Below the pieces are notes generated by a model. The model was not told the origin of the DNA and did no database searches. It was given only the letters and a program-made list of their open reading frames with translations. Source: Guyparkeria sp016278265 (GTDB lineage: Bacteria > Pseudomonadota > Gammaproteobacteria > Halothiobacillales > Halothiobacillaceae). From it: a stretch of 64,000 nucleotides of DNA. The stretch is from assembly GCF_044582145.1 (NCBI RefSeq), contig NZ_JBDODO010000001.1; one strand, 5' to 3'. Shown piece by piece: positions 52,130-61,472 of this stretch. Numbering within the stretch: the stretch's first letter is position 1; the number at the start of each line of letters is the position of its first letter. The position numbers and the translations under genes are program-made.

Positions 52130-53572
52130 TCAGGCCTGCGTCGTCGGGCAAAAACCGACCTCCCGAATTTCCTCGAACAAGCTGACAGCGAAGCTGTCGG
52201 TCATCCCCGAGATCATGTCGGTCAGCAACTGCGCCTCGCGGTAGCGGATCGGCATCGGATTATCGGTTGACTCGAATACGCGTCGGTAGTTTTCCGAGAT
52301 GCGCTGGTAGATGTAGCCGGCCAGCGGCGTGGCCCGTGGACTGGCCGGATCATCACGATCCTCGCGCCGGGTGATGGCGTACCAGAAGGCATCCATCAGG
52401 CCGTGGATCACCCTCAGGCCGGTCAGCTCGACGCGCAACACCGACTTGTGCCGATAGGCATGTTGCCAGTTGCAGGCCTTCAAGGCCCCCAGCAGGCGCC
52501 CACCGCGCGAGGCATCCACCAATTCTCGTTCGAAATGCCCATCGGCCATGGCCGGCAGGGAGTCGATGAACACCTCACCGATCGCCTCCATCAACGCGCC
52601 GATTGCACGAATGCGGAAGGTCTGCATGGAGATGTCGTTGAGTTCATCCGGCGAGAGGCGCTCCTGACGATAGGCCTTGTGCTCGGCGGCAGCCGCGTCG
52701 CAAACGGCCGTGACCACCGGGTCGTCCGGCGCCTCGTGGCGCAGGAACGCGATGGTATCGGAAAACGAGAGCAGTCCCTTCTTGACCGCGTCCTCGGCAT
52801 CCAGCACCGAGTAGGCGATATCGTCACAGGCCTCCATGATCCAGGTCAGCGGGTGCCTTTGGCCGGATGACAGGCCCGTGCCGGCCCAGACCTCCTCCAT
52901 CAATGCCCGCTCGGATTGGAAATAGCCATGCTTCTTGTGCGTGACGCGTGTGCGATCGATCTGGTCACTGGCCGTCGGGTATTTCACCAGCGCGGCCAGG
53001 CTCGCCAATGTCAGGTTCAACCCGTAGTCGTCGTTGATCAGTTGCAGCTTGGTCAGCAGGCGCAGCGTCTGGGCGTTGCCCTCGAAACGCAGGAAGTCCT
53101 GCTTCATCGCAGAGTTCAGGGCCGGTTCGGCATCCAGCACCTCGCCGCGATTGATCTCGAACCAACGAGCGATCGCATCCTCGCCCTGGTGGCCGAACGG
53201 CGGGTTGCCCAGATCGTGGGCCAGGCCGATCGTAGCGAGCAGGGCGGGGACGTCGCGCAACGCCTCGGGCAAGCCCGCGGCCACGCCGTGATGGAACACC
53301 AGGTCGATGCCCACCGAGCGCGCCAGATTCGCCACCTCGTGCGAATGGGTCAACCGGGTGCGCACGCTGTCGGATCGATCCAGCGGAAAGACCTGTGTCT
53401 TGTCCGCCATGCGTCGTACCGGGGTGGAAAACAGCACCCGGTCGTAGTCGCGTTCGATGGCCGTGCGCGTTTGCGCCGGCACGGTCGCCAGAAGATTGCC
53501 CTGCCCGCTGCGGGGACGGCGGCGATCGGGATTGAGCCAGCGGCGCCAGTGGCTGTCGAGATCCTGTCTCAT
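52130..53572 (-). CDS. dgt: dGTP triphosphohydrolase (Dgt)
   Basis: The 480-residue HD enzyme hydrolyses dGTP to deoxyguanosine and triphosphate. Motifs are FSTPVRRMADKTQVFPL, RTRLTHSHEVANLARS (metal-binding H78), LAHDLGNPPFGHQGE with H119-D120, and MEACDDIAYSVLDAEDA. The length is that of the long, type-1 dGTPase group. The ATG at 53572 is six bases from AAGGA; a GTG one codon upstream is an alternative. It shares orientation with yfbR, with 74 bases between. Confidence 0.92.
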   Translation of the reverse strand: MRQDLDSHWRRWLNPDRRRPRSGQGNLLATVPAQTRTAIERDYDRVLFSTPVRRMADKTQVFPLDRSDSVRTRLTHSHEVANLARSVGIDLVFHHGVAAGLPEALRDVPALLATIGLAHDLGNPPFGHQGEDAIARWFEINRGEVLDAEPALNSAMKQDFLRFEGNAQTLRLLTKLQLINDDYGLNLTLASLAALVKYPTASDQIDRTRVTHKKHGYFQSERALMEEVWAGTGLSSGQRHPLTWIMEACDDIAYSVLDAEDAVKKGLLSFSDTIAFLRHEAPDDPVVTAVCDAAAAEHKAYRQERLSPDELNDISMQTFRIRAIGALMEAIGEVFIDSLPAMADGHFERELVDASRGGRLLGALKACNWQHAYRHKSVLRVELTGLRVIHGLMDAFWYAITRREDRDDPASPRATPLAGYIYQRISENYRRVFESTDNPMPIRYREAQLLTDMISGMTDSFAVSLFEEIREVGFCPTTQA

Positions 53573-53840
53573 CACGATTCCTTGAGGGGTAACTTGAGCG
53601 AAACGCAGGGTCGTCGGTCCGGGCAATTATCACCGGCTTCTGCTAGCCTCCTTAGGCCCGAAAACCGGTGCCAAGTCATGGCCCGGAAACCGACCGCAGG
53701 CTCGCTTTTCCACCAGGAGCAACAGGGAAAGAACGACCGCTGGCGCAAGCATAACCCTATACCCGCCGCAATCCACCAGACGACGGACCATTGCGGCGGC
53801 AGAACGTCCGCAGAACAGAACATCGATAGAGGGCACCGCC

Positions 53841-54698
53841 ATGAACACCACGATCGGAATAATCGGCCTGGGGCTGATGGGAACCGCCATGGCCCGCCAC
53901 CTCGCACAGTCCGGCTGGGCGGTGACCGGCTTTAACCGCCATCCACGCGAGATCGAAGACATCCCCACCGCCGCGAACCTCGCCGATCTCGCCGAACATA
54001 ACGAGACCCTCTGGCTGATGGTTAGCGACTACACCGCCTGCCGCGAGGTAATCGACCAGTTGGGCGAAGCCGGCATCCGAGATCACGTCGTGATCAACAG
54101 CTCGACCATCGCCCCGTCGGAATCCGCAGAGATCGCGCAACGAATCGAGACGCTCGGCGGCGACTATCTCGAGGCGCCCGTGCTGGGCTCCATCCCGCAG
54201 GCGCAAAGCGGCACGTTGCAGTTGCTTCTCGGTGGTCCCGAAGCGCTGATCGAGCGCCTCGACCCGCTACTGCGCTCCCTGGGCACGCCGACTCACTTCG
54301 GGGCGGTGCGCAGTGGGGCCGCGGCCAAGCTGGCCTTCAACCAGTTGATCGGCTCGCTGACCGCCGCCTTCGCCATGAGCCTGGGGTTGGTGCAGCGCGA
54401 GGGCGTAGACGTCGACAAATTCATGGCCACCTTGCGCGAATCGGCCCTGTACGCGCCGACCTTCGACAAGAAGCTCGGCAACATGCTCGACCACTCGTTC
54501 GAAAAGGCCAACTTCCCACTCAAGCACCTGCTCAAGGACATCCGGCTGTTCACCCGCAGCGCCGCCGGCCAGGATATCGACACCCACCTGCTGATCGGCC
54601 TGCAGCACGTGCTCGAAGAAGGCGTGTACGCCGGTCACGGCAACCACGACTATTCCTCTCTCTACGAGAACATCGTCCGTCACGGCACCACCCACTGA
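53841..54698 (+). CDS. NAD(P)-dependent beta-hydroxyacid dehydrogenase family oxidoreductase
   Basis: The 285-residue protein has the Rossmann motif GIIGLGLMGTAMARHL (GxGxxG), the substrate-site segment EAPVLGS at about 111-117 (usually DAPVSGG), and the catalytic lysine K163 in SGAAAKLAFNQLIG. It belongs to the 3-hydroxyisobutyrate/tartronate-semialdehyde reductase and GLYR group. The family usually has NN after the lysine, here NQ, and the serine of VSGG is replaced by Leu-Gly-Ser. Substrate is therefore uncertain. The 268-base spacer from dgt is divergent promoter space without a clear motif. Confidence 0.85.
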   Translation: MNTTIGIIGLGLMGTAMARHLAQSGWAVTGFNRHPREIEDIPTAANLADLAEHNETLWLMVSDYTACREVIDQLGEAGIRDHVVINSSTIAPSESAEIAQRIETLGGDYLEAPVLGSIPQAQSGTLQLLLGGPEALIERLDPLLRSLGTPTHFGAVRSGAAAKLAFNQLIGSLTAAFAMSLGLVQREGVDVDKFMATLRESALYAPTFDKKLGNMLDHSFEKANFPLKHLLKDIRLFTRSAAGQDIDTHLLIGLQHVLEEGVYAGHGNHDYSSLYENIVRHGTTH

Positions 54699-54749
54699 TC
54701 CATCCGGAAACTCGTGAGCAAGCCGGTCGTGGGTCGCAGCACGGGAGCC

Positions 54750-54778
54750 TAAACACCTCCCGACCAAGCGGGTACAAT
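54750..54778 (+). promoter_or_regulatory. Sigma-70 promoter for purH
   Basis: TAAACA (54750-54755) and TACAAT (54773-54778) are separated by 17 bases, matching TTGACA/TATAAT at 4 and 5 of 6 positions. Transcription would start near 54785, about 65 bases before purH. A PurR-type operator was not recognised. Confidence 0.5.
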
Positions 54779-54848
54779 GCGCGCTTTGCACACCGTCCCA
54801 CCGGGCGGTTTCTGCATCGAACCCATCGCTGAAAACACGGATATCCCC

Positions 54849-56411
54849 ATGAGTCATCATGCCGTCACGCCGCGCCGCGCCCTGCTGAGCGTTTCCGACA
54901 AGACCGGAATCCTGGGACTGGCCCAGGGTCTGCACGCCGCCGGCGTGGAACTGCTGTCCACCGGCGGCACGGCCCGCCTGCTGCGCGAGAACGACGTGCC
55001 CGTGCGCGAGGTCAGCGACGTCACCGGCTTCCCGGAGATCATGGCCGGGCGCGTCAAGACGCTCAATCCGCTGATCCACGGCGGCATCCTCGGTCGACGC
55101 GGCACCGACGACGAGGTGATGGCCACCCACGGCATCACCCCGATCGACCTGGTGGTGGTCAACCTCTACCCGTTCGCCCGCACCGTCGCCGATCCCGACT
55201 GCGACCTGCCCACGGCGATCGAGAACATCGACATCGGCGGCCCGGCAATGGTCCGTGCCGCGGCCAAGAACCATAACGACGTGGCGATCGTGGTCAACCC
55301 GGCCGACTACGAGGTCGTGCTCGGGGAGATCAACGGCGAGGGCATCTCCATGGCCACCCGCCAGCGGCTGGCCGGGGCGGCGTTCAGCCACACCGCCCAG
55401 TACGACGGCATGATCGCCGACTACCTGGGCCGCCAGTTCGACCAGAGCGCGTTCGCACCCACCTGGCACCTGCCGCTGAACAAGTCGATGGACCTGCGCT
55501 ACGGCGAGAATCCGCATCAGAACGCGGCCTTCTACGTCGAGCCGGACGCCGCGCCGGGCACGCTGGCCCGCGCACGCATCGTCCAGGGCAAGCCGCTGTC
55601 GTTCAACAACCTCGCCGATGCCGATGCCGCGCTCGAGTGCGTCAAGCAGTTCGATCGCCCGGCCTGCGTGATCGTCAAGCACGCCAACCCCTGCGGCGTG
55701 GCCACCGGTGACGACATCACCACCGCCTACGACCGCGCCTTCGCGACCGACCCCACCTCGGCCTTCGGCGGCATCATCGCCTTCAACCGGCCGCTGGACG
55801 CGCACACCGCGCGCAGCATCGTCGAGCGCCAGTTCGTCGAGGTGATCATCGCGCCCGAGATCGGCAGCGATGCCGCCGCCGAGCTGGCCGCCAAGCCGAA
55901 TGTGCGCGCGCTGGCGATCGACGACTGGTCGGTCAAGCCGGCCCCGGGCATGGACTTCAAGCGCATCGGCGGCGGGCTGCTGGTCCAAGACTTCGACCAC
56001 GGCGTGGTCGGCGCGGATGACCTCAAGATCGTCACCCAGCGCGCCCCGGGCGAGGCGGAGATTCGCGACCTGCTGTTCGCTTGGCAGGTTGCCAAGTTCG
56101 TCAAGTCCAACGCCATCGTCTACGCCAGCGGCCAGCAGACCATCGGCGTGGGTGCCGGCCAGATGAGTCGTGTCTACTCGGCGCGCATCGCCGGCATCAA
56201 GGCGGCCGACGCCGGCCTGCCGGTGGAGGGTTCGGTGATGGCATCCGATGCCTTCTTCCCGTTCCGCGACGGCATCGATGCCGCGGCCACGGCCGGCATC
56301 AAGGCGGTGATCCAGCCGGGCGGCTCGATGCGTGATCAGGAGGTCATCGACGCGGCCGACGAGCACGGCATTGCCATGGTGTTCACCGGGATGCGCCACT
56401 TCCGTCACTGA
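54849..56411 (+). CDS. purH: Bifunctional AICAR transformylase/IMP cyclohydrolase PurH
   Basis: The 520-residue enzyme performs the last two steps of IMP synthesis. The N-terminal MGS-like IMP cyclohydrolase domain has RRALLSVSDKTGILGLAQGL and STGGTARLL. The C-terminal AICARFT domain has the catalytic VKHANPCGVA and DPTSAFGGIIAFNRPLD, ending VFTGMRHFRH. The ATG at 54849 gives the family start, with a weak ribosome-binding site. A strong terminator follows 34 bases after the stop. Confidence 0.96.
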   Translation: MSHHAVTPRRALLSVSDKTGILGLAQGLHAAGVELLSTGGTARLLRENDVPVREVSDVTGFPEIMAGRVKTLNPLIHGGILGRRGTDDEVMATHGITPIDLVVVNLYPFARTVADPDCDLPTAIENIDIGGPAMVRAAAKNHNDVAIVVNPADYEVVLGEINGEGISMATRQRLAGAAFSHTAQYDGMIADYLGRQFDQSAFAPTWHLPLNKSMDLRYGENPHQNAAFYVEPDAAPGTLARARIVQGKPLSFNNLADADAALECVKQFDRPACVIVKHANPCGVATGDDITTAYDRAFATDPTSAFGGIIAFNRPLDAHTARSIVERQFVEVIIAPEIGSDAAAELAAKPNVRALAIDDWSVKPAPGMDFKRIGGGLLVQDFDHGVVGADDLKIVTQRAPGEAEIRDLLFAWQVAKFVKSNAIVYASGQQTIGVGAGQMSRVYSARIAGIKAADAGLPVEGSVMASDAFFPFRDGIDAAATAGIKAVIQPGGSMRDQEVIDAADEHGIAMVFTGMRHFRH

Positions 56412-56444
56412 GGCGACTGGTGGATCTGCCGGCTCGGACACGAC

Positions 56445-56472
56445 AAGGCCCCTCCTCTCGAGGGGCCTTTTT
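56445..56472. terminator. Intrinsic terminator after purH
   Basis: AAGGCCCCTC (56445-56454) and GAGGGGCCTT (56460-56469) form a perfect ten-base stem followed by TTT. On the other strand it would also end the convergent 60-residue-protein gene, because AA precedes the stem. Confidence 0.88.
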
Positions 56473-56491
56473 CATGGGCGCGGGTGTTTCC

Positions 56492-56674
56492 CTAGGCAAA
56501 GGGATTGAATCGATCCTCGTCCTTGCGCCGGTGGTGGCGCTTGAGGTCGAGCTCTAGGGATTTGAGCACTGTCTGTTCGTCGACCGGCTCGCGGTCGCGA
56601 CGCTCCAGCTCGGCACGCGCCATGTCGATCAAACGCCGCAGTTCCGTCAGGGAGAGACGATTCAGATCAGACAT
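56492..56674 (-). CDS. Small charged protein of 60 residues, unknown
   Basis: The product is highly charged: LTELRRLIDMARAELERRD forms a likely amphipathic helix or coiled coil, and the C-terminus is basic (DLKRHHRRKDEDRFNPFA). No family was recognised. It starts three bases after the stop of the phosphatase gene on the same strand and ends near the purH terminator, so it is the second gene of a two-gene unit. It has no membrane segment and no cysteine. Confidence 0.6.
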   Translation of the reverse strand: MSDLNRLSLTELRRLIDMARAELERRDREPVDEQTVLKSLELDLKRHHRRKDEDRFNPFA

Positions 56675-56677
56675 GGG

Positions 56678-57535
56678 TTAACCGGTCGCGTCGATCACGG
56701 AATGGAAATGGTGCCCACGGCGCACGAACCGGTGGGTTCGCACACTGGGATCGTGGTAGTGCGCACTAACGGCGAGGGTGTCGCCCACCTCGACCAGCAC
56801 CAGTCCACGGCCGGGTCGCTCATCCCAGGCACCGCAGTCGATCCAGAGCCGGTTGCCGTCACGCACGGGCTGCCCGGTAATCGTATGCCCGGCAATTACC
56901 CAGTCGATGCCGCGCACGCTGCGTTCCGGTCGACGACCATCGAGCACCTCGTGGATCTGTGAACGACCCCAGAGCATGGTGTCGAGCTGCGGATCGGCCT
57001 TTGTCGAGGCCCAGTAGCTCAACTTCTTGACCCGCTCGAGCCGGGCGATGTTCTGGTCCCAGTCCCACAGTGGCAATTCGGCATGCACCACGCCGACGGC
57101 TGCCGGTCCGTTGCCGACCTGGATCATCAGCGGCATCTGGCTGATGAGGTTCATCACCTCGGTGATCAGGTCGTCCCACTTGTCGTCGTTGAGCTTGTCG
57201 TATGGCTCCAGCAGCCACGCCGAGCCCATCGCCTCGAGATCGGCGCGCTGGCTCTTGGTCAGGCATCGTTCAGCGAGCGCGTCGCGATGATTGGCGATCA
57301 CCCGCTCGTGGTTGCCGGCCACCGAGAAAAACCAGGGCTCGCCCAGCAGGCGCAGCGTGCCCAGCGAATCCTCGCCGAAATCGATCAGATCCCCCACGGC
57401 AATGACACGATCCCGCTCGGGGGAAAAGTCGTGCTTGTCGAGGATCTTTTCCAGCAGCGGCCGACTGCCATGCAGATCGCCGACGATGAAATCCCGACCC
57501 CGCGGGTTCTTCAAAAGCTGTTTGAATAACGTCAT
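56678..57535 (-). CDS. Calcineurin-like serine/threonine phosphatase (PrpA/lambda type)
   Basis: The 285-residue metallophosphatase has the PPP-family motifs IVGDLHG, VIAVGDLIDFGEDS and FSVAGNHE, then a variable central part, VVHAELPLWD and VIAGHTITGQPV. This is the bacterial PrpA/PrpB/bacteriophage-lambda phosphatase group, acting on phosphoproteins or small phosphoesters; no substrate is implied by context. The ATG at 57535 gives MTLFKQLLKNP, and the upstream frame to 57661 is intergenic. Confidence 0.83.
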   Translation of the reverse strand: MTLFKQLLKNPRGRDFIVGDLHGSRPLLEKILDKHDFSPERDRVIAVGDLIDFGEDSLGTLRLLGEPWFFSVAGNHERVIANHRDALAERCLTKSQRADLEAMGSAWLLEPYDKLNDDKWDDLITEVMNLISQMPLMIQVGNGPAAVGVVHAELPLWDWDQNIARLERVKKLSYWASTKADPQLDTMLWGRSQIHEVLDGRRPERSVRGIDWVIAGHTITGQPVRDGNRLWIDCGAWDERPGRGLVLVEVGDTLAVSAHYHDPSVRTHRFVRRGHHFHSVIDATG

Positions 57536-57945
57536 GTAATCTGAGCAACAACGCCTGCGCGACGGCATGCGACGGATCGCCTGGCATGCCATGAAGATTG
57601 GATTGGGTCGATGGTCCGTCCGGACACAAATCGGCAACGAGCTGGGCGACATCGCAGCCACGCGGGGACGGGGCAGGCAGAGAGCCCACCGATCGAATAA
57701 TCGATATGTTCGCTAAAAAATAGCGTCAGGTCAACAGCTTGGCCAACGGAACCTTGGGCTGCGCGCCGCGTCGCAAAAAAGCCCACCTCGCGATCGATTA
57801 TGCCCAAAGATTCGTTGATACCCCATTGGATAATTAACCGACTAAAGGGCTGCGATTCGATTTGTCCGGGCGTATGCTGTTCGTCGGGATGCATTTCACA
57901 CCCGTGAAGATAAAAATCGACGAAAACCACCCAAGGAGGATTTTC
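57536..57945. other. 410-base divergent intergenic region
   Basis: No gene is supported here. The part after about 57,690 is AT-richer than its surroundings. It contains the inverted repeat GGCATGC (57564-57570)/GCATGCC (57584-57590) with a 13-base spacer, a five-base stem CGCTA/TAGCG around five A residues near 57714, and the AT-rich TTGATA and TAATTA hexamers at 57815 and 57831, too close together for a standard promoter. It must hold the promoters for the phosphatase and for the DsrE-like gene, but none could be fixed. Confidence 0.5.
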
Positions 57946-58422
57946 ATGAAAGTTCGTTCCCTGTTCCCGGCCGCGTGGCTGATGCTGCTCGCTGCGTTTT
58001 CCTTCGGCAGTGTCGTACATGCCGCCGATATGGAAAAGATCAAGAAGGTCGGCGGTAGTACGTTGGCCAAGGAACACCTGGTCCTGCAGATCACCGAAAG
58101 CGATCTGCAACGCCAGAACCTGGTGCTCAACGTCGCCAACAACGTCCTCAAGGCGCGTGGTGGCCCGGACCAGATCGACGTGGAAGTGGTTGCCTTCGGT
58201 CCCGGCATCAGCATGCTGTTTGCCAACAACCATCACGCCGAGCGCATCCAGTCACTCGCCGATCAAGGCGTGCGCTTTTCCGCCTGCAAGAACTCGATTG
58301 CCGGCGCGACGCGCAAACTGGGCAAGGAGCCGGAGATGAACTCGGCCGCCGTGCCGGTCGAGGCCGGCATTGCCCGCATCCTCGATCTGGTCGACGCCGG
58401 TTACGTGCTGGTTCGTCCGTAA
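57946..58422 (+). CDS. Exported DsrE-family protein
   Basis: The 158-residue precursor has a signal peptide (hydrophobic LMLLAAFSF, cleavage near HAA) and a DsrE/F-like fold: HLVLQITESDLQRQNLVLNV, QIDVEVVAFGPGISML and VRFSACKNSIAG. C114 in the last motif aligns with the persulfide-carrying cysteine of DsrE/TusD-type proteins. Cytoplasmic DsrE moves sulfur in dissimilatory sulfur oxidation; exported relatives are less understood and may handle sulfane sulfur in the periplasm. AAGGAGGA stands 6 bases from the ATG. A strong terminator follows, so the gene is monocistronic. Confidence 0.85.
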   Translation: MKVRSLFPAAWLMLLAAFSFGSVVHAADMEKIKKVGGSTLAKEHLVLQITESDLQRQNLVLNVANNVLKARGGPDQIDVEVVAFGPGISMLFANNHHAERIQSLADQGVRFSACKNSIAGATRKLGKEPEMNSAAVPVEAGIARILDLVDAGYVLVRP

Positions 58423-58444
58423 GGCAGGACCCCGCGCGCAAGTC

Positions 58445-58478
58445 GCCCCGGTACCCTTTCGAGGGCCGGGGCTTTTTT
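58445..58478 (+). terminator. Intrinsic terminator after the DsrE-like gene
   Basis: GCCCCGG (58445-58451) pairs with CCGGGGC (58466-58472). An inner CCCT/AGGG stem closes a TTCG tetraloop, and six T residues follow. It begins 23 bases after the stop codon. Confidence 0.9.
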
Positions 58479-58583
58479 GTGCCCGCTCGAACATGGCCCC
58501 AGCCATGGCACCGCAAGCCTGCACCGACCCAACGGCAAGGCGTATGATCGAGGCATCCCTCATCAACCGACAGGCCGATCCCC

Positions 58584-61457
58584 GTGTCCGACCTCGACGA
58601 AATCACCCCCGAACAGACGCTGCTTGATCAACTGGACCAGGCCGCCTCACCGACCCCCTCGCAACGCGCCCAACTCAACCATGTGCTGCGCTGCAGCCCG
58701 TTCATCCAGCAAAGCCTGGCCGCCGAACCCGGCATCCTCGCTTACGTGCTCGGGGGATGCACCGACGACTTCCTGGGCGACGGACTCGAGGCCCGTTTCG
58801 AACGGCTCAGCGGCTCGCTCGACGAGCGCCAGGCGCTGGAAACCGCGGCCTTCGGTCGCGAGCTGCGACGCCTGCGTCGGCGCGAGATGATCCTGATCGC
58901 CTGGCGCGACCTCAACGGCATCGATGACACCGACGCCACCCTGCGCTCCCTGTCGAAACTGGCGGACTTCTGCGTCGCCGAGGCGCTCGCCTATCACGAG
59001 CATCACCTGCAGTCGCGCTTTGGTCAGCCGCGCGGGCCGAACGGCGAACCAATCGGCCTGGTCGTGATCGGCATGGGCAAGCTCGGTGGCGACGAGCTCA
59101 ATTATTCATCGGACATCGACCTGATCTTCGCCTATGCCGAGGAAGGAGAGACCGACGGGGCCAAGACGATCAGCAACGCGGAGTACTTCATCCGACTCGG
59201 CCAGCGGCTGATCCGTTCGCTAGACGAGAAGACCGGCCACGGTTTCGTCTTCCGGGTCGACATGCGCCTGCGGCCCAATGGCGACGAGGGCCCGCTGGCA
59301 ATGAGCTTTGACGGACTCGAGCTCTACTACGCCACGCGCGGGCGGGAATGGGAGCGCTATGCCTGGATCAAGGCGCGCGTGATTGCCGGCGACCAAGAGG
59401 CTGGGCGCGAATTGATGACCATGCTGCGACCGTTCGTCTTTCGTCGTTATCTCGACTTCGGCGCGTTCAGCCAGTTGCGCGAAATGAAGCGCATGATCGA
59501 ACGCGAGATGACCGATGCCGCCATGCACAACAATATCAAGCTCGGCCCCGGCGGCATCCGCGAGATCGAATTCATCGGCCAGTTGTTCCAGCTACTGCGC
59601 GGCGGACGCGAGCCGGCCCTGCAGGCACGACGCCTGATCCCGGTGCTTGCCATCCTCGAGGAAATGGGCGAGCTGGACGAACACACCGTCGCCGATCTCA
59701 CCGCCGGCTACGATTTCCTGCGCCGGTCCGAGAACCGCCTGCAGATGCTCTACGACCACCAGACGCAGACGCTGCCGGACAACAAGTTCGATCAACTGCG
59801 CCTGGCGATTGCGATGGGATTCGAGGACTGGGGTTCGTTTCTGTATGCCCTCGACCAGCACCGCGACCGCGTCCACGGGCATTTCTCCGAGGTCCTGCGT
59901 CTGCCCAGCGACGGCGACGAGAGCGAGGAGCCGCTGGAACAGGTCTGGAACGGACTCGGTAATGTCGCCGACCGCGTCGCCATCCTCGAACGTCACGGCT
60001 TCGAGCAGGCATCCGTACTGGAGAAACATCTGTCGTCGTGGCGCGATACCCAGGGACCGGCGATCAGCGGCACCGTGGCACAGCGACTCGACGAACTGAT
60101 GCCCGATCTGCTGCGTGACATCAGTGCCTACCAGGGCCAGGTCGCGATCCTCGATCGCATGCTTGACCTGCTGACGGCCATCCTGCGCCGTTCGGTCTAC
60201 GTGGCGCTGTTGATCGAACAGCCCCAGGCCCGTCGCCAACTGGTCCGACTGGTGCACGGCAGCCCGTGGATTGCCTCACTGCTGACGCAGCACCCGATTC
60301 TGCTCGACGAGCTGATCGATCCAGAAACCCTGTATGCCCCACCCAACAAGACCGAACTGGCGCAGGAACTGGGCGAGTTGCTGGGCAAGTGTCCGCACGA
60401 CGAGGAGCGCAGCCTCGATGAGCTTCGCCGTTTCAAGCAATTGGCGACGCTACGCGTGGCCGCCGCCGACGTGGTGGGCGCGCTGCCGGTGATGCGGGTG
60501 TCCGATCAGCTCACCTGGATCGCCGAGGTGATCCTCGAGGCGGTTCATCAGCGCGCCCGCAAGCAGATCGAGGCGCGACACGGCAAACCGCGCGCAATCA
60601 ACGAGTCTGGCGATGAGTTCACGCCGGGGTTGGCGATCATCGGTTACGGCAAGCTCGGCGGGATAGAGCTTGGATATGGCTCTGACCTCGACGTGGTCTT
60701 TCTGCACGACTCCACCGATCGTGAGGCGGTCACCGACGGGGATCGATCCATCGACAACAGCCTCTACTTCGCTCGGCTGGCACAGAAGATCATCCACACC
60801 CTGAGTATCCGCACGCCCGCCGGTGTGCTCTACGAGGTCGACACCCGCCTGCGCCCGGACGGGGTCGGTGGCCTGCTGGTCTCGTCGGTGAACGCCTTCG
60901 CGCAGTACCAGGCAGAACACGCCTGGGTCTGGGAGGTGCAGGCGATGTGTCGGGCCCGTTTCGTGGCCGGCACCGACACGGTCGGCGATACCTTTGCCGA
61001 GATTCGGCGTCAGACACTCACACAAAAACGTGATCCGGTTGAGCTACGCGAGGCCGTGGTGGGCATGCGCCGCAAGATGCGCTCGAACCAGACCGAGACG
61101 CCGGCCGGGTTGTTTCACCTCAAGCAAGATGTCGGTGGCATCACCGACATCGAATTTATGGTGCAGTACCTGTTGCTGCGCCATGCTGCCGACCACCCGG
61201 AGATACTTGAGTTCACGGACAACATCCGTCAGCTGGGCTCGCTCAGGGATGCTGGGTTGATCGACGCCGAGGCCAGTGAGGCCCTGATCCAGGCCTACCG
61301 GACACTGCGGGACGCCGGCCACCATCAGGCACTGATGGGCAGTCGATCCGTGGTCGAGGCACAGGCCTACGAAACCGAACGACAGCTCGTGATCGATCAG
61401 TGGCAAACCTTAATCGGCTGCCTGCCACCAGGTGCCGACGGTGATAGCCCGAACTAG
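58584..61457 (+). CDS. glnE: Glutamine synthetase adenylyltransferase/deadenylase GlnE
   Basis: The 957-residue enzyme has two nucleotidyltransferase halves. The deadenylase half has GMGKLGGDELNYSSDIDLIF (K166, D177, D179) and the adenylyltransferase half has YGKLGGIELGYGSDLDVVF (K690, D701, D703). Each is followed by a helical regulatory domain. It adds AMP to or removes AMP from glutamine synthetase in response to PII signals. A GTG at 58584 is used as start; no better ATG with a site is near. glnA, glnB and glnD are not in the window. Confidence 0.95.
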   Translation: MSDLDEITPEQTLLDQLDQAASPTPSQRAQLNHVLRCSPFIQQSLAAEPGILAYVLGGCTDDFLGDGLEARFERLSGSLDERQALETAAFGRELRRLRRREMILIAWRDLNGIDDTDATLRSLSKLADFCVAEALAYHEHHLQSRFGQPRGPNGEPIGLVVIGMGKLGGDELNYSSDIDLIFAYAEEGETDGAKTISNAEYFIRLGQRLIRSLDEKTGHGFVFRVDMRLRPNGDEGPLAMSFDGLELYYATRGREWERYAWIKARVIAGDQEAGRELMTMLRPFVFRRYLDFGAFSQLREMKRMIEREMTDAAMHNNIKLGPGGIREIEFIGQLFQLLRGGREPALQARRLIPVLAILEEMGELDEHTVADLTAGYDFLRRSENRLQMLYDHQTQTLPDNKFDQLRLAIAMGFEDWGSFLYALDQHRDRVHGHFSEVLRLPSDGDESEEPLEQVWNGLGNVADRVAILERHGFEQASVLEKHLSSWRDTQGPAISGTVAQRLDELMPDLLRDISAYQGQVAILDRMLDLLTAILRRSVYVALLIEQPQARRQLVRLVHGSPWIASLLTQHPILLDELIDPETLYAPPNKTELAQELGELLGKCPHDEERSLDELRRFKQLATLRVAAADVVGALPVMRVSDQLTWIAEVILEAVHQRARKQIEARHGKPRAINESGDEFTPGLAIIGYGKLGGIELGYGSDLDVVFLHDSTDREAVTDGDRSIDNSLYFARLAQKIIHTLSIRTPAGVLYEVDTRLRPDGVGGLLVSSVNAFAQYQAEHAWVWEVQAMCRARFVAGTDTVGDTFAEIRRQTLTQKRDPVELREAVVGMRRKMRSNQTETPAGLFHLKQDVGGITDIEFMVQYLLLRHAADHPEILEFTDNIRQLGSLRDAGLIDAEASEALIQAYRTLRDAGHHQALMGSRSVVEAQAYETERQLVIDQWQTLIGCLPPGADGDSPN

Positions 61458-61472
61458 GCGGGCCGGGAAAAG

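Noticed and set aside
54267..56441. A 724-residue minus-strand frame opposite purH
   Set aside because: Antisense of a gene with complete PurH motifs; the composition is that of a mirror frame.
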